Shown piece after piece: positions 17,216 through 25,572 of a DNA stretch of 64,000 nt. The notes beneath the pieces are model-generated. The model did not search any database, was not told the origin of the DNA, and saw only the letters and a program-made list of their open reading frames with translations. Source of the stretch: Ammoniphilus sp. CFH 90114 (GTDB lineage Bacteria > Bacillota > Bacilli > Aneurinibacillales > RAOX-1); NCBI RefSeq assembly GCF_004123195.1, contig NZ_SDLI01000001.1, forward strand, positions 823,429 through 887,428, read 5' to 3'. Made by a program: the position numbers and the translations under genes. Every line of letters starts with the position of its first letter. Position 1 is the first letter of the stretch.

Positions 17216-18475
17216 GTGCATTATGGTTGGGTTGTCGTGTGGCTTACGTTTTTTGCTGTGCTTGTTGCAGCCGGCATTCGTTCTATTACGGGTGTCATCA
17301 TGGTACCGTTAGAGCAAGAGTTTGAATGGAGTCGCTCCGCGATTTCCTTTGCTTTTGCGATTAATTTGACCCTTTATGGTTTTGCAGGTCCGTTTGTAGC
17401 CGCAGGACTTGAGAGGGTGGGAATAAGAAAGATGATGGTGTATGCCATGTCTTTATTGGTTCTTGGACTGTCTGTAAGCTTGTTTATGACTGAGATCTGG
17501 CAGCTTCAGCTCATCTGGGGGATTGTAATCGGGTTAGGCTGTGGGGTATTTCTTACCGTGCTTTCTGCCACGGTGGCTAATCAGTGGTTTGAAAGGCGAA
17601 GAGGACTGGTGCTTGGGATGCTAATGGCTGCTACAGCAGCGGGGCAGATGATCTTTTTGCCATTGCTTTCGTACATCACGGATGTTTATTCATGGCGAGT
17701 AGGAATGTCATTATTCATTGTTTTAGGGATTCTCATGATCCCTATTATCGCAGTATGGATGAAAGATAAGCCTATAGATAAAGGACTGCTTCCTTATGGG
17801 GTAGAAAAGCATGAATGGAGGAAGACCGAAGAAGGAAATCAGAAAAATCCGATTACAGCAGCTTTTGAAGTTCTCTGGATCGGCGTTCGTTCTGGTCCGT
17901 TTTGGTTATTATGCATTAGCTTTTTTATTTGTGGACTGTCTACTGCTGGCCTCATCGGTACGCATTTCATACCTGCCTCCGCACATCATGGCATACCTGA
18001 GGTTCATGCGGCAAGTTTGTTTGCATTTATGGGTATTTTCAATATCATTGGTACGATGTTTTCTGGTTGGTTGTCTGATCGCTATGACAATCGCTGGCTC
18101 CTATTCTGGTATTATGGGTTACGGGGATTGTCTTTGCTCGTATTGCCTTATGCCTTTGAGATGAAGTCTTATGTTATGCTTATCGGATTCGCGGTATTCT
18201 ACGGACTAGATTGGATTGCAACAGTACCACCTACCATTCGGTTAGCTGCGGATTACTTTGGTAAGCAACAAGGAGCTATTGTCTATGGTTGGGTGTTTGC
18301 AGCCCATCAAGTGGGGTCCGGGGTAGCCGCGTTTCTTGGAGGCTATTTCTATGAAATTTTTCATAGTTACACGATGACATTTGTGTCCGCTGGAGTCTTA
18401 TGTATTCTAGCAACCCTCTTCGTTTTAAGCTTTAAAAAGAAGGAAGCATCTGTACCTGAGGCTATTGGTGCATAG
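17216..18475 (+). CDS. MFS transporter (oxalate/formate antiporter-like family)
   Basis: About 419 residues with 12 membrane helices. The opening HYGWVVVWLTFFAVLVAAGIRS and EWSRSAISFAFAINL are typical of the OFA/monocarboxylate-type MFS, as is GERFGxRK-like LERVGIRKMM at motif A. The GTG at 17216 lies 8 bases after GAGGAGG; the frame stays open further back into the protease gene. The substrate is probably an organic anion, but this is not shown. It is likely cotranscribed with the protease. Confidence 0.83.
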   Translation: MHYGWVVVWLTFFAVLVAAGIRSITGVIMVPLEQEFEWSRSAISFAFAINLTLYGFAGPFVAAGLERVGIRKMMVYAMSLLVLGLSVSLFMTEIWQLQLIWGIVIGLGCGVFLTVLSATVANQWFERRRGLVLGMLMAATAAGQMIFLPLLSYITDVYSWRVGMSLFIVLGILMIPIIAVWMKDKPIDKGLLPYGVEKHEWRKTEEGNQKNPITAAFEVLWIGVRSGPFWLLCISFFICGLSTAGLIGTHFIPASAHHGIPEVHAASLFAFMGIFNIIGTMFSGWLSDRYDNRWLLFWYYGLRGLSLLVLPYAFEMKSYVMLIGFAVFYGLDWIATVPPTIRLAADYFGKQQGAIVYGWVFAAHQVGSGVAAFLGGYFYEIFHSYTMTFVSAGVLCILATLFVLSFKKKEASVPEAIGA

Positions 18476-18568
18476 GCAGTTAAGGGGTGGAGAGTTGTTT
18501 GCTTGATAAGTTAGTAAGTTTGGATAATAATAACGATGGTAATCATTTTGAAGGGAGAGTGGAATGAG

Positions 18569-19246
18569 ATGGAATATCATCGCATTACGAGTATTGAAGA
18601 TCCTTTATTCAAAAAGATGCATCAACTGATGCAAGACGTTTTTCCTCCGGAAGAAGTATTAGCTTTTGATCTTTGGAAAGAGCCTCTTGAAGATCCGGGT
18701 ATTCGTGTTTTTGTTGCTGTCCACGACGGGGAGGTTGTGGGTACTACGGAATATCGTTATTATGAAGACTTCAATGTAGCCATGACTGATTTTACGATTA
18801 TTGGTAAACCAGGTCTTGGAATTGGTCGTTACCTTGCGAAAAAACGAATGGAAGACCTGACTGCTTTGGCTGAGGCTAACGGCAAACAGTTATTTGGGAT
18901 GTTCGCTGAAATTTATGATCCATATCGTGTAGAGGATCATGAGTTCGGTGGAGTGAAGCCAATGGACCCATATGTTCGCCGCGAAGTTTTATCTCACTTG
19001 GGCTATATGCGTCTAGATTTCCGTTATGTTCACCCATCCTGGAAGAATGATGGCGAGGCTGTTGAGGGACTTGACTTGTGTTTCTTACCGATGGATGATC
19101 AAACAGAAGAACTTGAAGCCAGTTTAATTGTTCAGTTCTTGAGAAGATATTATGCAGATTCTGTACTATCTAATAAGCCAAAATCTTGGTACGAGATGGT
19201 TGAAGAAGTAGAAGGAAAACAGACGGTTGCATTGCTTGCAATCTAG
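18569..19246 (+). CDS. GNAT-like acetyltransferase
   Basis: A 225-residue protein with a GNAT core: QDVFPPEE near the N-terminus, VFVAVHDGEVVGTTEYRY as central strands, and an acetyl-CoA loop in GKPGLGIGRYLAKK. A longer C-terminal part (PKSWYEMVEEVEGKQTVAL) is unlike simple GNATs. The ATG at 18569 follows AGGGAGAG; an upstream in-frame ATG (18536) lacks a good site. Substrate unknown. Confidence 0.72.
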   Translation: MEYHRITSIEDPLFKKMHQLMQDVFPPEEVLAFDLWKEPLEDPGIRVFVAVHDGEVVGTTEYRYYEDFNVAMTDFTIIGKPGLGIGRYLAKKRMEDLTALAEANGKQLFGMFAEIYDPYRVEDHEFGGVKPMDPYVRREVLSHLGYMRLDFRYVHPSWKNDGEAVEGLDLCFLPMDDQTEELEASLIVQFLRRYYADSVLSNKPKSWYEMVEEVEGKQTVALLAI

Positions 19247-19259
19247 GATAAAAGGAAAG

Positions 19260-19290
19260 AGAGGGCGTCCTTAAGAAAGGGGCGCCCTCT
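19260..19290. terminator. hairpin between convergent genes
   Basis: AGAGGGCG pairs with CGCCCTCT and overlaps the stop codon of the minus-strand FtsA-like gene. The T tract is poor, so its efficiency is uncertain. Confidence 0.5.
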
Positions 19291-21448
19291 TGTTGCAATC
19301 CCAATACAGCTCTAAAGAGTCGCCATGTCGGATTGCTGTCTGGTAGCTCGCTGGTACTTCATTTACCCGAATAACAAGCTCTGTTGCGCCATCTGGTTTA
19401 GGAATCTCTTGCGTATCAATGAATCGAAAAATATCGCTGAAAATAACACAGGATTGCTCGCTTGTTATTGCCGAGATTTTATCATTAGGCTGTAAACGCT
19501 GTTCTACATGGACAGGTTGACCGTTTACTTTAATCATAGCGGGATTGCAGGAAAGTGTGATCTGTTTTCCATTTAAATTTACTTCAATTTCCCTAGGTTG
19601 TGCGTCTTTCGGAATTAAGGTGGTAATGAAAGGAGTCTCTTTCTCCTCGCACTGAATCCAAATTCGATCTCCTTGTTTAATGCGGGAATGGAGGGAAGCT
19701 GGTTGATGATTAATGTAGCAGCCTATTTCACGACTCTCCCACGTATGCTCCACCCCATTTAAGCTGTATATCCAGGGTTTAGAATCAACTATATTTAATT
19801 GATTGGCTTTAGTTAAAACCTCTTGAACAGTCTGAGGGAAGGCAAAGTGAAGGCCATCCCGATCTTCAAGAACCCTGCTGCAGTCCGTGACTACCTGACC
19901 ATTAAGCTCTATATCAGGCATAAGTGAAACTAACTCACCGTCTAAGTAAACATCTAAAGTACCGATTTCCTCCATAAAGTTCTGTATGCGGATCTCGGGA
20001 GGATCACCATCTTGACCCATCTCAATTTGAATTTTATCTTGATCCTGGATGAATGTATCTAAATGGGCTTGTTCATGATTCCGGGTTAACTTGGCTGAAG
20101 ATCCATGACGACCAGGAATGAATCTGACTTTTCCATTTACGGTAATGGATATGGCGAGACCTGGTCTACCATTCAATCGCTTCAAGTCAAAACCTAAATG
20201 AAGAAGGACGTCCCCAATGGTTAAGGGTTTTAGATCAAAAAGACGTACCATTTCCCCGTTGACCGTTACAGACACATATCGAACGGGATGCTGGTGGGCT
20301 GCAACAGCAATTCCAATAGGGGTAACGTACTCTGGTCCATCAAGATGGGGTAACGTATCGGTTAAATTTTTGATGGCTTCTGTGTTTCTAACCGCCACTC
20401 GGGCTGGTGGAAGACCTAATAGGGTTGCTAGTTTCTCCGGCAGCATAGGAGTTAAGCTTCCTCCTCCAATCAACATAACGGCTTGAGGTGCTTTCGCATT
20501 TAACTCCAAAATCTTTTGACAAATACCCTTACTCAATTCATCAATATTGGACTCGATGGAAGAAACAATATCTCTTGGTGACAAGGAATAGTCCATTCCC
20601 AGAATATCAGTGAATGAGATTGTCTCTGTGTGAGCTAACTTGCGTTTTACCTCCTCTGCATCAGGAAAATCTAGAATAAATGCTTCCGAAAGAGCTTCTG
20701 TAATTTCATCCCCTGCATAAGGAACCATGCCATAAGCTGTTATGGTCCCTTCCGCTGTTATGGCCACATCCGACGTACCAGCTCCAATATCAACGAGGGC
20801 AATGTTCAACTTTCTCATTGTTGAGGGAATAAGAACATGTATGGCTGCTATGGGTTCTAAAGTTAAGGTGCTCATCTCAAGCTCGGCAAGCTGTAAAGCC
20901 GTAATTAGTGAGTCGACAACAACTCGTGGCAGAAACGTTGCTATGACATCAACCCTAGCTGAGTTTCCGCGTTGATGCACTAGATTTCCAATCATATCAT
21001 CATCAAGGTAATAATTAACGGTACTATAACCAACACAATAGTAGTGACTAAAATCAGAACCCTTCTGCTCCTTGGCTAATAGCAGCTGTGCTTCTTGTAC
21101 TGCTGCTAATTCCATAGCTAATACATCGTCTCGAGTTAGTGTGAATCGATCACCAATAAATTGATCAAAGGTTACTCGTTTGGTCTTGAGGGAACGGCCT
21201 GCAGCCGCAACAGCGACTTCTTTTAATGGGCCATTGCGTTCACTCAATCGATCCTTTACCTGTTGAATGACGCGAGATACCTCGATGACATCGTGAATTT
21301 GACCATCAAGCATCGAACGTTCTTTGTGTTCGATCATTTCATGATCTATTATTGAAATGCTGTCTCCTTTTAACTGAACGATCAACCCTACCACACTTCT
21401 CGTTCCAATATCTAATGCGAAAATAAATTCACGATCCGGATCTAACAC
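19271..21448 (-). CDS. FtsA-like actin-fold ATPase with long C-terminal extension
   Basis: A 725-residue protein. Residues ~8-390 follow the FtsA/PilM actin-like fold: phosphate 1 loop FALDIGTRSVVGLI, SHS2-type insertion (EVAVAAAGRSLKT), phosphate 2 NIALVDIGAGTSDVAI, and adenosine motif AVMLIGGGSLTP. Ordinary FtsA has ~420 residues; here ~330 more follow, with three copies of a pattern like hNxxP-x10-GDxhxh starting near residues 579, 641 and 695 (VNGQPVHVEQRLQPNDKIS is one). No membrane-targeting amphipathic tail is evident. The GTG start follows AAAGGAG. A cell-envelope or sporulation scaffold role is possible; housekeeping ftsA normally sits beside ftsZ, which is not here. Confidence 0.82.
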   Translation of the reverse strand: MLDPDREFIFALDIGTRSVVGLIVQLKGDSISIIDHEMIEHKERSMLDGQIHDVIEVSRVIQQVKDRLSERNGPLKEVAVAAAGRSLKTKRVTFDQFIGDRFTLTRDDVLAMELAAVQEAQLLLAKEQKGSDFSHYYCVGYSTVNYYLDDDMIGNLVHQRGNSARVDVIATFLPRVVVDSLITALQLAELEMSTLTLEPIAAIHVLIPSTMRKLNIALVDIGAGTSDVAITAEGTITAYGMVPYAGDEITEALSEAFILDFPDAEEVKRKLAHTETISFTDILGMDYSLSPRDIVSSIESNIDELSKGICQKILELNAKAPQAVMLIGGGSLTPMLPEKLATLLGLPPARVAVRNTEAIKNLTDTLPHLDGPEYVTPIGIAVAAHQHPVRYVSVTVNGEMVRLFDLKPLTIGDVLLHLGFDLKRLNGRPGLAISITVNGKVRFIPGRHGSSAKLTRNHEQAHLDTFIQDQDKIQIEMGQDGDPPEIRIQNFMEEIGTLDVYLDGELVSLMPDIELNGQVVTDCSRVLEDRDGLHFAFPQTVQEVLTKANQLNIVDSKPWIYSLNGVEHTWESREIGCYINHQPASLHSRIKQGDRIWIQCEEKETPFITTLIPKDAQPREIEVNLNGKQITLSCNPAMIKVNGQPVHVEQRLQPNDKISAITSEQSCVIFSDIFRFIDTQEIPKPDGATELVIRVNEVPASYQTAIRHGDSLELYWDCNKRAPLS

Positions 21449-21554
21449 AAGGGTGACAACTCCTTTAGTTTAATCATTATTAGCTAGTATTCGCTAATAA
21501 TCGACATATTCCTTTTTACTTGATTAAGTTGACAACGGAATCTATCATTTTAGA

Positions 21555-21580
21555 GTTTCAAAGATCGACTATCAGGGTAA
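21555..21580 (+). promoter_or_regulatory. sigma-B promoter upstream of the 58-aa gene
   Basis: GTTTCA, 14 bases, GGGTAA: a match to the Bacillus sigma-B consensus (GTTTaa, 12-15, GGGwAw), 37 bp before the ATG at 21617. Confidence 0.75.
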
Positions 21581-21616
21581 ATAAAAAGTAAGTTCAAATG
21601 AAAGGAGACCATTATA

Positions 21617-21793
21617 ATGAAAAACATTTATGCACGAGTAAGAGTTAGAAAAGGCAATCGCGTCATGAATGGGGTAATGGCCCAGAACGAAAAGGAAATG
21701 AAGAGATTAGGAAAAGAGATGGAATCCATGGAAACTCAGCAAGAAATGAATAAACAAGGTATAGTATCAGATCCGATCCAAAATAAAAGATAA
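21617..21793 (+). CDS. small charged protein, sigma-B linked
   Basis: A 58-residue, highly charged, probably helical protein (MKNIYARVRVRKGNRVMNG, then a Lys/Glu/Met-rich helix ending DPIQNKR). The start follows AAAGGAGACC. A sigma-B promoter lies just upstream and a terminator directly behind, so it forms its own transcript immediately before the rsbVW-sigB operon. The family is not recognised. A small general-stress protein is inferred from the promoter alone. Confidence 0.68.
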   Translation: MKNIYARVRVRKGNRVMNGVMAQNEKEMKRLGKEMESMETQQEMNKQGIVSDPIQNKR

Positions 21794-21818
21794 AAAAGGG
21801 GCTTCAAGCCTCTTTTTT
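21792..21818 (+). terminator. intrinsic terminator
   Basis: GGGGCTT pairs with AAGCCTC, flanked by six A and six T. Confidence 0.8.
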
Positions 21819-21820
21819 GT

Positions 21821-21846
21821 GTTTCAAAACGTTTGAATGAGGTTAA
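21821..21846 (+). promoter_or_regulatory. sigma-B autoregulatory promoter of rsbV
   Basis: GTTTCA, 14 bases, GGTTAA: the same spacing and -35 as the copies at 21555 and 24503. It sits 35 bp before the rsbV start, as expected for sigma-B autoregulation. Confidence 0.68.
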
Positions 21847-21880
21847 ATAAATAAATGACTATGTAATAGAGGTGAGTGAA

Positions 21881-22228
21881 GTGGATACCATCCATAAATT
21901 TATGATTAAACAAGCGATAACCGAAGAAGGATACTATCTATTATTAATGGGTGAACTGGATTTATCTATGGCAGAAAAATTCAACGAAGTGGTTGAACCA
22001 TTGGCCAAAGAAATAGGAAAGAAACTTACGATCAACTTGAAGGAACTGAAATATTTGGACAGTACAGGCATAGGGATCTTCGTTGCCTTGATTAAGATCC
22101 GAGAATCTATGGATGCCCCCTTCATTATTCAGGACGTTCCGCCCAAAATACAAAGGCTTTTTGATATTACAGGGATATCAAAATTTCTTACAATAGAGCA
22201 ATCTAAACAGGAAAGGAAAGAAGGATAA
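21881..22228 (+). CDS. rsbV: anti-anti-sigma factor RsbV
   Basis: A 115-residue STAS-domain protein. The phosphorylation site is the serine in LKYLDSTGIGIF, the classical RsbV/SpoIIAA motif. When dephosphorylated it binds the RsbW kinase and frees sigma-B. The GTG at 21881 follows AGAGGTGAGTG; a GTG 9 bases earlier is possible. Its stop overlaps the rsbW ATG by one base (TAATG), which fits stoichiometric coupling. Confidence 0.93.
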   Translation: MDTIHKFMIKQAITEEGYYLLLMGELDLSMAEKFNEVVEPLAKEIGKKLTINLKELKYLDSTGIGIFVALIKIRESMDAPFIIQDVPPKIQRLFDITGISKFLTIEQSKQERKEG

Positions 22229-22686
22229 TGTCATCGAATCCAGAGGCCTATGTGAGACTAAGCATTCCATCTGACGCTGATTATATTGATCTCGTACGCT
22301 TAACTCTCTATGGAATAGCAACAAAACAAGGATTTAGTTTCGAGGAAATAGAAGATATGAAAGTAGCTGTGGCAGAAGCATGTAACAATGTTGTCTTACA
22401 TGCCTACCAATCCCCACAGATGGGTTCGATTGATATTGAATTTAAGTGGGACTCGCAATCCTTGTGCATTCATGTAAAAGACTATGGGAAAAGTTTCAAT
22501 TACGAAAAAGAATATACTGAAAGTACATCCTTACATGAGAAAGAGGTTCACGAACTTAAAGTGGGCGGTCTGGGCCTTTATATGATGCAAGCACTTATGG
22601 ATGAGGTCAGGGTCATGAATAACGAGGGAACGGAGGTTGTCTTAACAAAGTTCCTCAAAAGAACGGAAGGAGAGTTTCTGGCATGA
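22228..22686 (+). CDS. rsbW: anti-sigma-B factor and RsbV kinase RsbW
   Basis: A 152-residue GHKL serine kinase. The N box is VAEACNNVVLHAY, the G1 box is VKDYGKSF, and the G2 box GGLGLYMMQALMDEV lies near the C-terminus. It binds sigma-B in unstressed cells and phosphorylates RsbV. Overlaps of 1 bp with rsbV and 4 bp with sigB show a tightly coupled operon. Confidence 0.94.
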   Translation: MSSNPEAYVRLSIPSDADYIDLVRLTLYGIATKQGFSFEEIEDMKVAVAEACNNVVLHAYQSPQMGSIDIEFKWDSQSLCIHVKDYGKSFNYEKEYTESTSLHEKEVHELKVGGLGLYMMQALMDEVRVMNNEGTEVVLTKFLKRTEGEFLA

Positions 22687-23450
22687 GTTCGAATCATTCC
22701 GAAGGAGAAGAGACGAAGGAGATGATCCAACGCTATCAGAAAACTCAGAATGAGGAGATAGCTACTCAGCTCTTATTAAAATACGACGGCATGATCCAGA
22801 TGGCAGCAAGAAAGTTAACGCGAAGCAGACCCGATCTTATGGAGGACCTGTTTCAGGTAGGGAGAATGTCTGTTCTTCGTTCCTTGAATGAGTTTGATCC
22901 AGAGCAGAATACGATATTCGAAGCGTATGCAATGAAGAGTTTAATGGGGCATATGAAAAATTACTTAAGAGACAAGTCTTGGTATATCCAGGTACCAAGG
23001 AGAATTAAGGAGAAAAGTGCATCTGTTCAGCAGATGATTGACCATTTAACAATGAAATTGGAAAGATCTCCGCAGGTTGAAGAGATTGCGAATCATCTCA
23101 ATCTTAGTGAGGAGGAAACTATCGAAATTTTAGTTAGTCGTGAGAATTATCAATTGGTATCATTAGAGACACCCTTATCCAAGCAGGACGATTCTGTGAC
23201 CTTAGGTGATATGGTTAGTTTGGAAAGAGATGAATTAAAGGAAGCTGAGAAGAGACTCGACATCGAGGAGGCTCTTGAAAAACTAGGGGAGGAGGAGCGG
23301 AAGGTTGTACATTTGGCTTTTTTGAAAAATTGGCCGCAAAGAAAAATAGCTAACCATTTAAATATTTCCCAGATGAGTGTAAGCCGTGTTCAAAAACGAG
23401 CGCTTCAAAAATTGAAAAAGAACTTGTCTTTTTATACAACCAAGAGTTAA
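22683..23450 (+). CDS. sigB: RNA polymerase sigma factor SigB
   Basis: A 255-residue sigma-70 family group 3 factor. Region 2 contains DLFQVGRMSVLRSLNEFDP and the -10 recognition helix; region 3 carries the Q-rich loop QVPRRIKEKSASVQ; region 4 has a helix-turn-helix WPQRKIANHLNISQMSVSR for the -35. It starts within rsbW (ATGA overlap). Three promoters with the expected GTTT/GGGTAA pattern lie within 3 kb, one driving this operon. Confidence 0.94.
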   Translation: MSSNHSEGEETKEMIQRYQKTQNEEIATQLLLKYDGMIQMAARKLTRSRPDLMEDLFQVGRMSVLRSLNEFDPEQNTIFEAYAMKSLMGHMKNYLRDKSWYIQVPRRIKEKSASVQQMIDHLTMKLERSPQVEEIANHLNLSEEETIEILVSRENYQLVSLETPLSKQDDSVTLGDMVSLERDELKEAEKRLDIEEALEKLGEEERKVVHLAFLKNWPQRKIANHLNISQMSVSRVQKRALQKLKKNLSFYTTKS

Positions 23451-23464
23451 AGGAGGAGAAAGGA

Positions 23465-24472
23465 TTGGCTCAACCATTGCAATCTCAGTATTCTGAACTT
23501 CTGTTTCAATATCTAAATAACAAGGGCGAAGCCCCGCTTTATGAAGCCCAGTTTGTCTCCAAGGAGTTTATACAAGAGCAAATCCTACCTGAAGAAGCCC
23601 TCCTCATGCATCTACAAGCGATGCAAGAAAAATACGATCTTCCGCGTGTGTGGAAAGATTCCTTTCAGTTTTTCTTAGAATTTTTAGTCCAGTATGGTTT
23701 AACTTACCGTGAAAGAGATACCTTATTGGCTAAACAACAGCAAATTGAAGCAGAGTTATCGTTGGCCGCTACCGTGCAGCACTCCTTATTGCCAGATCAC
23801 CATCATTCTAGTATTCCTTCTGGAATTGATATTGGGGTTAAAACTGTGGCTTCAAGAAAAGTAAGTGGGGATTTCTACAATATCAATCCATATGAGCACG
23901 GTGTAGACATAGCGGTTGCAGATGTATCCGGTAAGAGCATTCCGGCTGCTATACTTATGGCTATGATTAAATTCGCCATGGACGGTATGTTGGAGGATGG
24001 AAGTCGGCCACATGTTATGCTGGAAAAGTTGAATCGTTTTATCTACAAGAATAGTGAACCTTCAAGGTTTGTCACCATGTTTTGGGGGAATTACCATGCC
24101 TTAACCAAGCGATTTTTATATGCGAATGCCGGTCATGAAGCTGCATTGTTTTACCGCTCAAGGGAAGATAGGTTTATGGAGTTGAAAACTGAAGGATGTG
24201 CGTTAGGGATATCTACTCGTTATGGTTATGAGACAAAAAGTATAGATATGGATCCCGGGGACTTTGTCCTCCTCTATACGGATGGATTAATTGAGACTCG
24301 CAACTCAGATGTAGTGGATGATAGCCAGTTTCTTCAACACCTATTAAGACAGATGGACAGGAAGGAGTCAGCTCAAGATATCGTTGAAAAGCTTTTTCAG
24401 CAAATTCTTGCGAAAAATGAAATGGAAATAGCAGATGACCAAACGTTATTGCTTCTTAAGAGGTTGAAGTGA
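23465..24472 (+). CDS. rsbU: PP2C-type phosphatase RsbU-like
   Basis: A 335-residue phosphatase. Residues 1-85 resemble the RsbU N-terminal helical domain, the RsbT-binding region of B. subtilis RsbU (YSELLFQYLNNKGEAPLYEA). A short coiled linker leads to a SpoIIE/PP2C domain with metal-binding acidic motifs SGDFYN, ADVSGKSIPAA and LLYTDGLIETRN. It dephosphorylates RsbV-P and so activates sigma-B. The TTG start follows AGGAGGAGAAAGGA, 14 bp after sigB. Here it follows sigB, whereas in B. subtilis rsbU precedes rsbV. Confidence 0.88.
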   Translation: MAQPLQSQYSELLFQYLNNKGEAPLYEAQFVSKEFIQEQILPEEALLMHLQAMQEKYDLPRVWKDSFQFFLEFLVQYGLTYRERDTLLAKQQQIEAELSLAATVQHSLLPDHHHSSIPSGIDIGVKTVASRKVSGDFYNINPYEHGVDIAVADVSGKSIPAAILMAMIKFAMDGMLEDGSRPHVMLEKLNRFIYKNSEPSRFVTMFWGNYHALTKRFLYANAGHEAALFYRSREDRFMELKTEGCALGISTRYGYETKSIDMDPGDFVLLYTDGLIETRNSDVVDDSQFLQHLLRQMDRKESAQDIVEKLFQQILAKNEMEIADDQTLLLLKRLK

Positions 24473-24502
24473 GGGTAGGAAGATATTTCTTACTCTTTTT
24501 TT

Positions 24503-24528
24503 GTTTCAAATCATTTCCAGATGGGTAA
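24503..24528 (+). promoter_or_regulatory. sigma-B promoter upstream of two small genes
   Basis: GTTTCA, 14 bases, GGGTAA, identical in both boxes and spacing to the copy at 21555. It precedes the genes at 24580 and 24711. Confidence 0.75.
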
Positions 24529-24579
24529 TAAGTATATAAGATAAGAGGCCATTGTCACAAGCACAAGGGAGGATGACGG

Positions 24580-24693
24580 ATGCGTGTGAAACCATATGTC
24601 TGGAGAAATATTGATTTGGATACCCGACTTCGAATTTTGGAAGTTCTTTCAATGCATCAAAAACTTCGTTTATATTGCAGAAATTTAATATAA
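24580..24693 (+). CDS. very small protein downstream of a sigma-B promoter
   Basis: A 37-residue open frame (MRVKPYVWRNIDLDTRLRIL, then a basic amphipathic helix ending CRNLI) starting 5 bases after GGGAGGATG. It sits between a sigma-B promoter and the next gene, 17 bp ahead. No family is recognised, and a short leader peptide cannot be excluded. Confidence 0.4.
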   Translation: MRVKPYVWRNIDLDTRLRILEVLSMHQKLRLYCRNLI

Positions 24694-24710
24694 CAAGGAG
24701 GATTAAAACT

Positions 24711-25010
24711 ATGGGTACGAAGGTTAGATTTGTGGAGGATTTGAGTGATCTTAGGTATGTGTTATTTGAATTTGGTTTGGATGGTTACCTTCGTGATCAT
24801 ATTTATATCCTAACAAAGGAAGGGGAGCATACAGATGTTTCTGAATGCGACGATATTCTCTCATTAAATCAATACCGATCAACGAAGAAAGAACAATTAG
24901 TAACGGTCATGGGGGAGATTGGCGGGATGGACTGGGAAGACATTGACTATTATAAAGAAGAGATTGAGGACGGACTCATTATGGTGGTGGCTACTGACTG
25001 CAGGGAATAA
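24711..25010 (+). CDS. general stress-type small protein (YflT-like fold)
   Basis: A 99-residue acidic soluble protein starting at the ATG behind AAGGAGGATTAAAACT. The alternation of strand and helix (FEFGLDGYLRDHIYILTKEGE, then DISLNQ-like segment and DWEDIDYYKEEIEDGLIMVV) resembles the ferredoxin-like general stress protein 17M/YflT domain: a sensing helix after ~20 residues and a C-terminal Y-x-x-E-I-E-x-G stretch. The assignment is tentative. The sigma-B promoter at 24503 supports a stress role. Confidence 0.62.
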   Translation: MGTKVRFVEDLSDLRYVLFEFGLDGYLRDHIYILTKEGEHTDVSECDDILSLNQYRSTKKEQLVTVMGEIGGMDWEDIDYYKEEIEDGLIMVVATDCRE

Positions 25011-25034
25011 GTAAGTTTAAGTTTTCTTCTTCAT

Positions 25035-25098
25035 TCTATGATTCTAGTTTTATGAATTAAGTATAGTATAATTAGTTTAATAGAAGCAGAATCATAGA
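25035..25098 (+). promoter_or_regulatory. promoter and 11-bp inverted repeat before the RsbT-like gene
   Basis: TCTATGATTCT (25035-25045) and AGAATCATAGA (25088-25098) are perfect reverse complements. They bracket a TATAAT-like -10 (AGTATAAT), and the 3' arm merges with the AGAGGTG ribosome binding site. Either an operator or an RNA stem hiding the binding site. Confidence 0.4.
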
Positions 25099-25109
25099 GG
25101 TGTATTTCC

Positions 25110-25499
25110 ATGGTGAACGAAATTCTCATCAATCTTAATAAAGATCAGGACATCATTAAAGCAAGAGAGTTGGGACGTGAATTAGCTAAACAAGCAGGTT
25201 TTTCAGAAATGGAGCAGATGAGAACTGTAACAGCCATTTCCGAGTTGGCTCATTCTATGCATGAATATACTGTGGAGGCTGTCTTTAGTGTGAAGATGAT
25301 GAAGGAAAAAGGAAAACGAGGGTTGAAGATAAAGATTAAGGAGCAGGGGACGGTTGACTCCGAGCCCAAACTGGATTCTACATCATTAGTAAACAGCGAG
25401 AACAATGGGATATTCAATGTTAAACAGCTTGTGGATGAGTTCATCATTCAAGTGGATCATGATAGAAGGACAAGCATTGAATTTATCAAATGGGGCTAA
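25110..25499 (+). CDS. RsbT-like GHKL protein, N box degenerate
   Basis: A 129-residue protein. Residues 1-50 match the RsbT kinase family: a strand, DIIKARELGRELAKQAGF, and then RTVTAISELAHS. In RsbT the N box reads ELARN; here the Mg-binding Asn is Ser49. The G boxes are also not obvious in the C-terminal half, so ATP-dependent kinase activity is doubtful. Because RsbT activates RsbU through protein binding, a kinase-dead binding regulator of the neighbouring RsbU is a reasonable inference. The ATG follows AGAGGTG; an inverted repeat spans the promoter and binding site. Confidence 0.7.
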   Translation: MVNEILINLNKDQDIIKARELGRELAKQAGFSEMEQMRTVTAISELAHSMHEYTVEAVFSVKMMKEKGKRGLKIKIKEQGTVDSEPKLDSTSLVNSENNGIFNVKQLVDEFIIQVDHDRRTSIEFIKWG

Positions 25500-25572
25500 C
25501 AGTCATCATTGGATATCAGAAAGAGGAATATGGTAAAATAATCGTAGAAAGATACCCTGGGAGGTGTAATAT

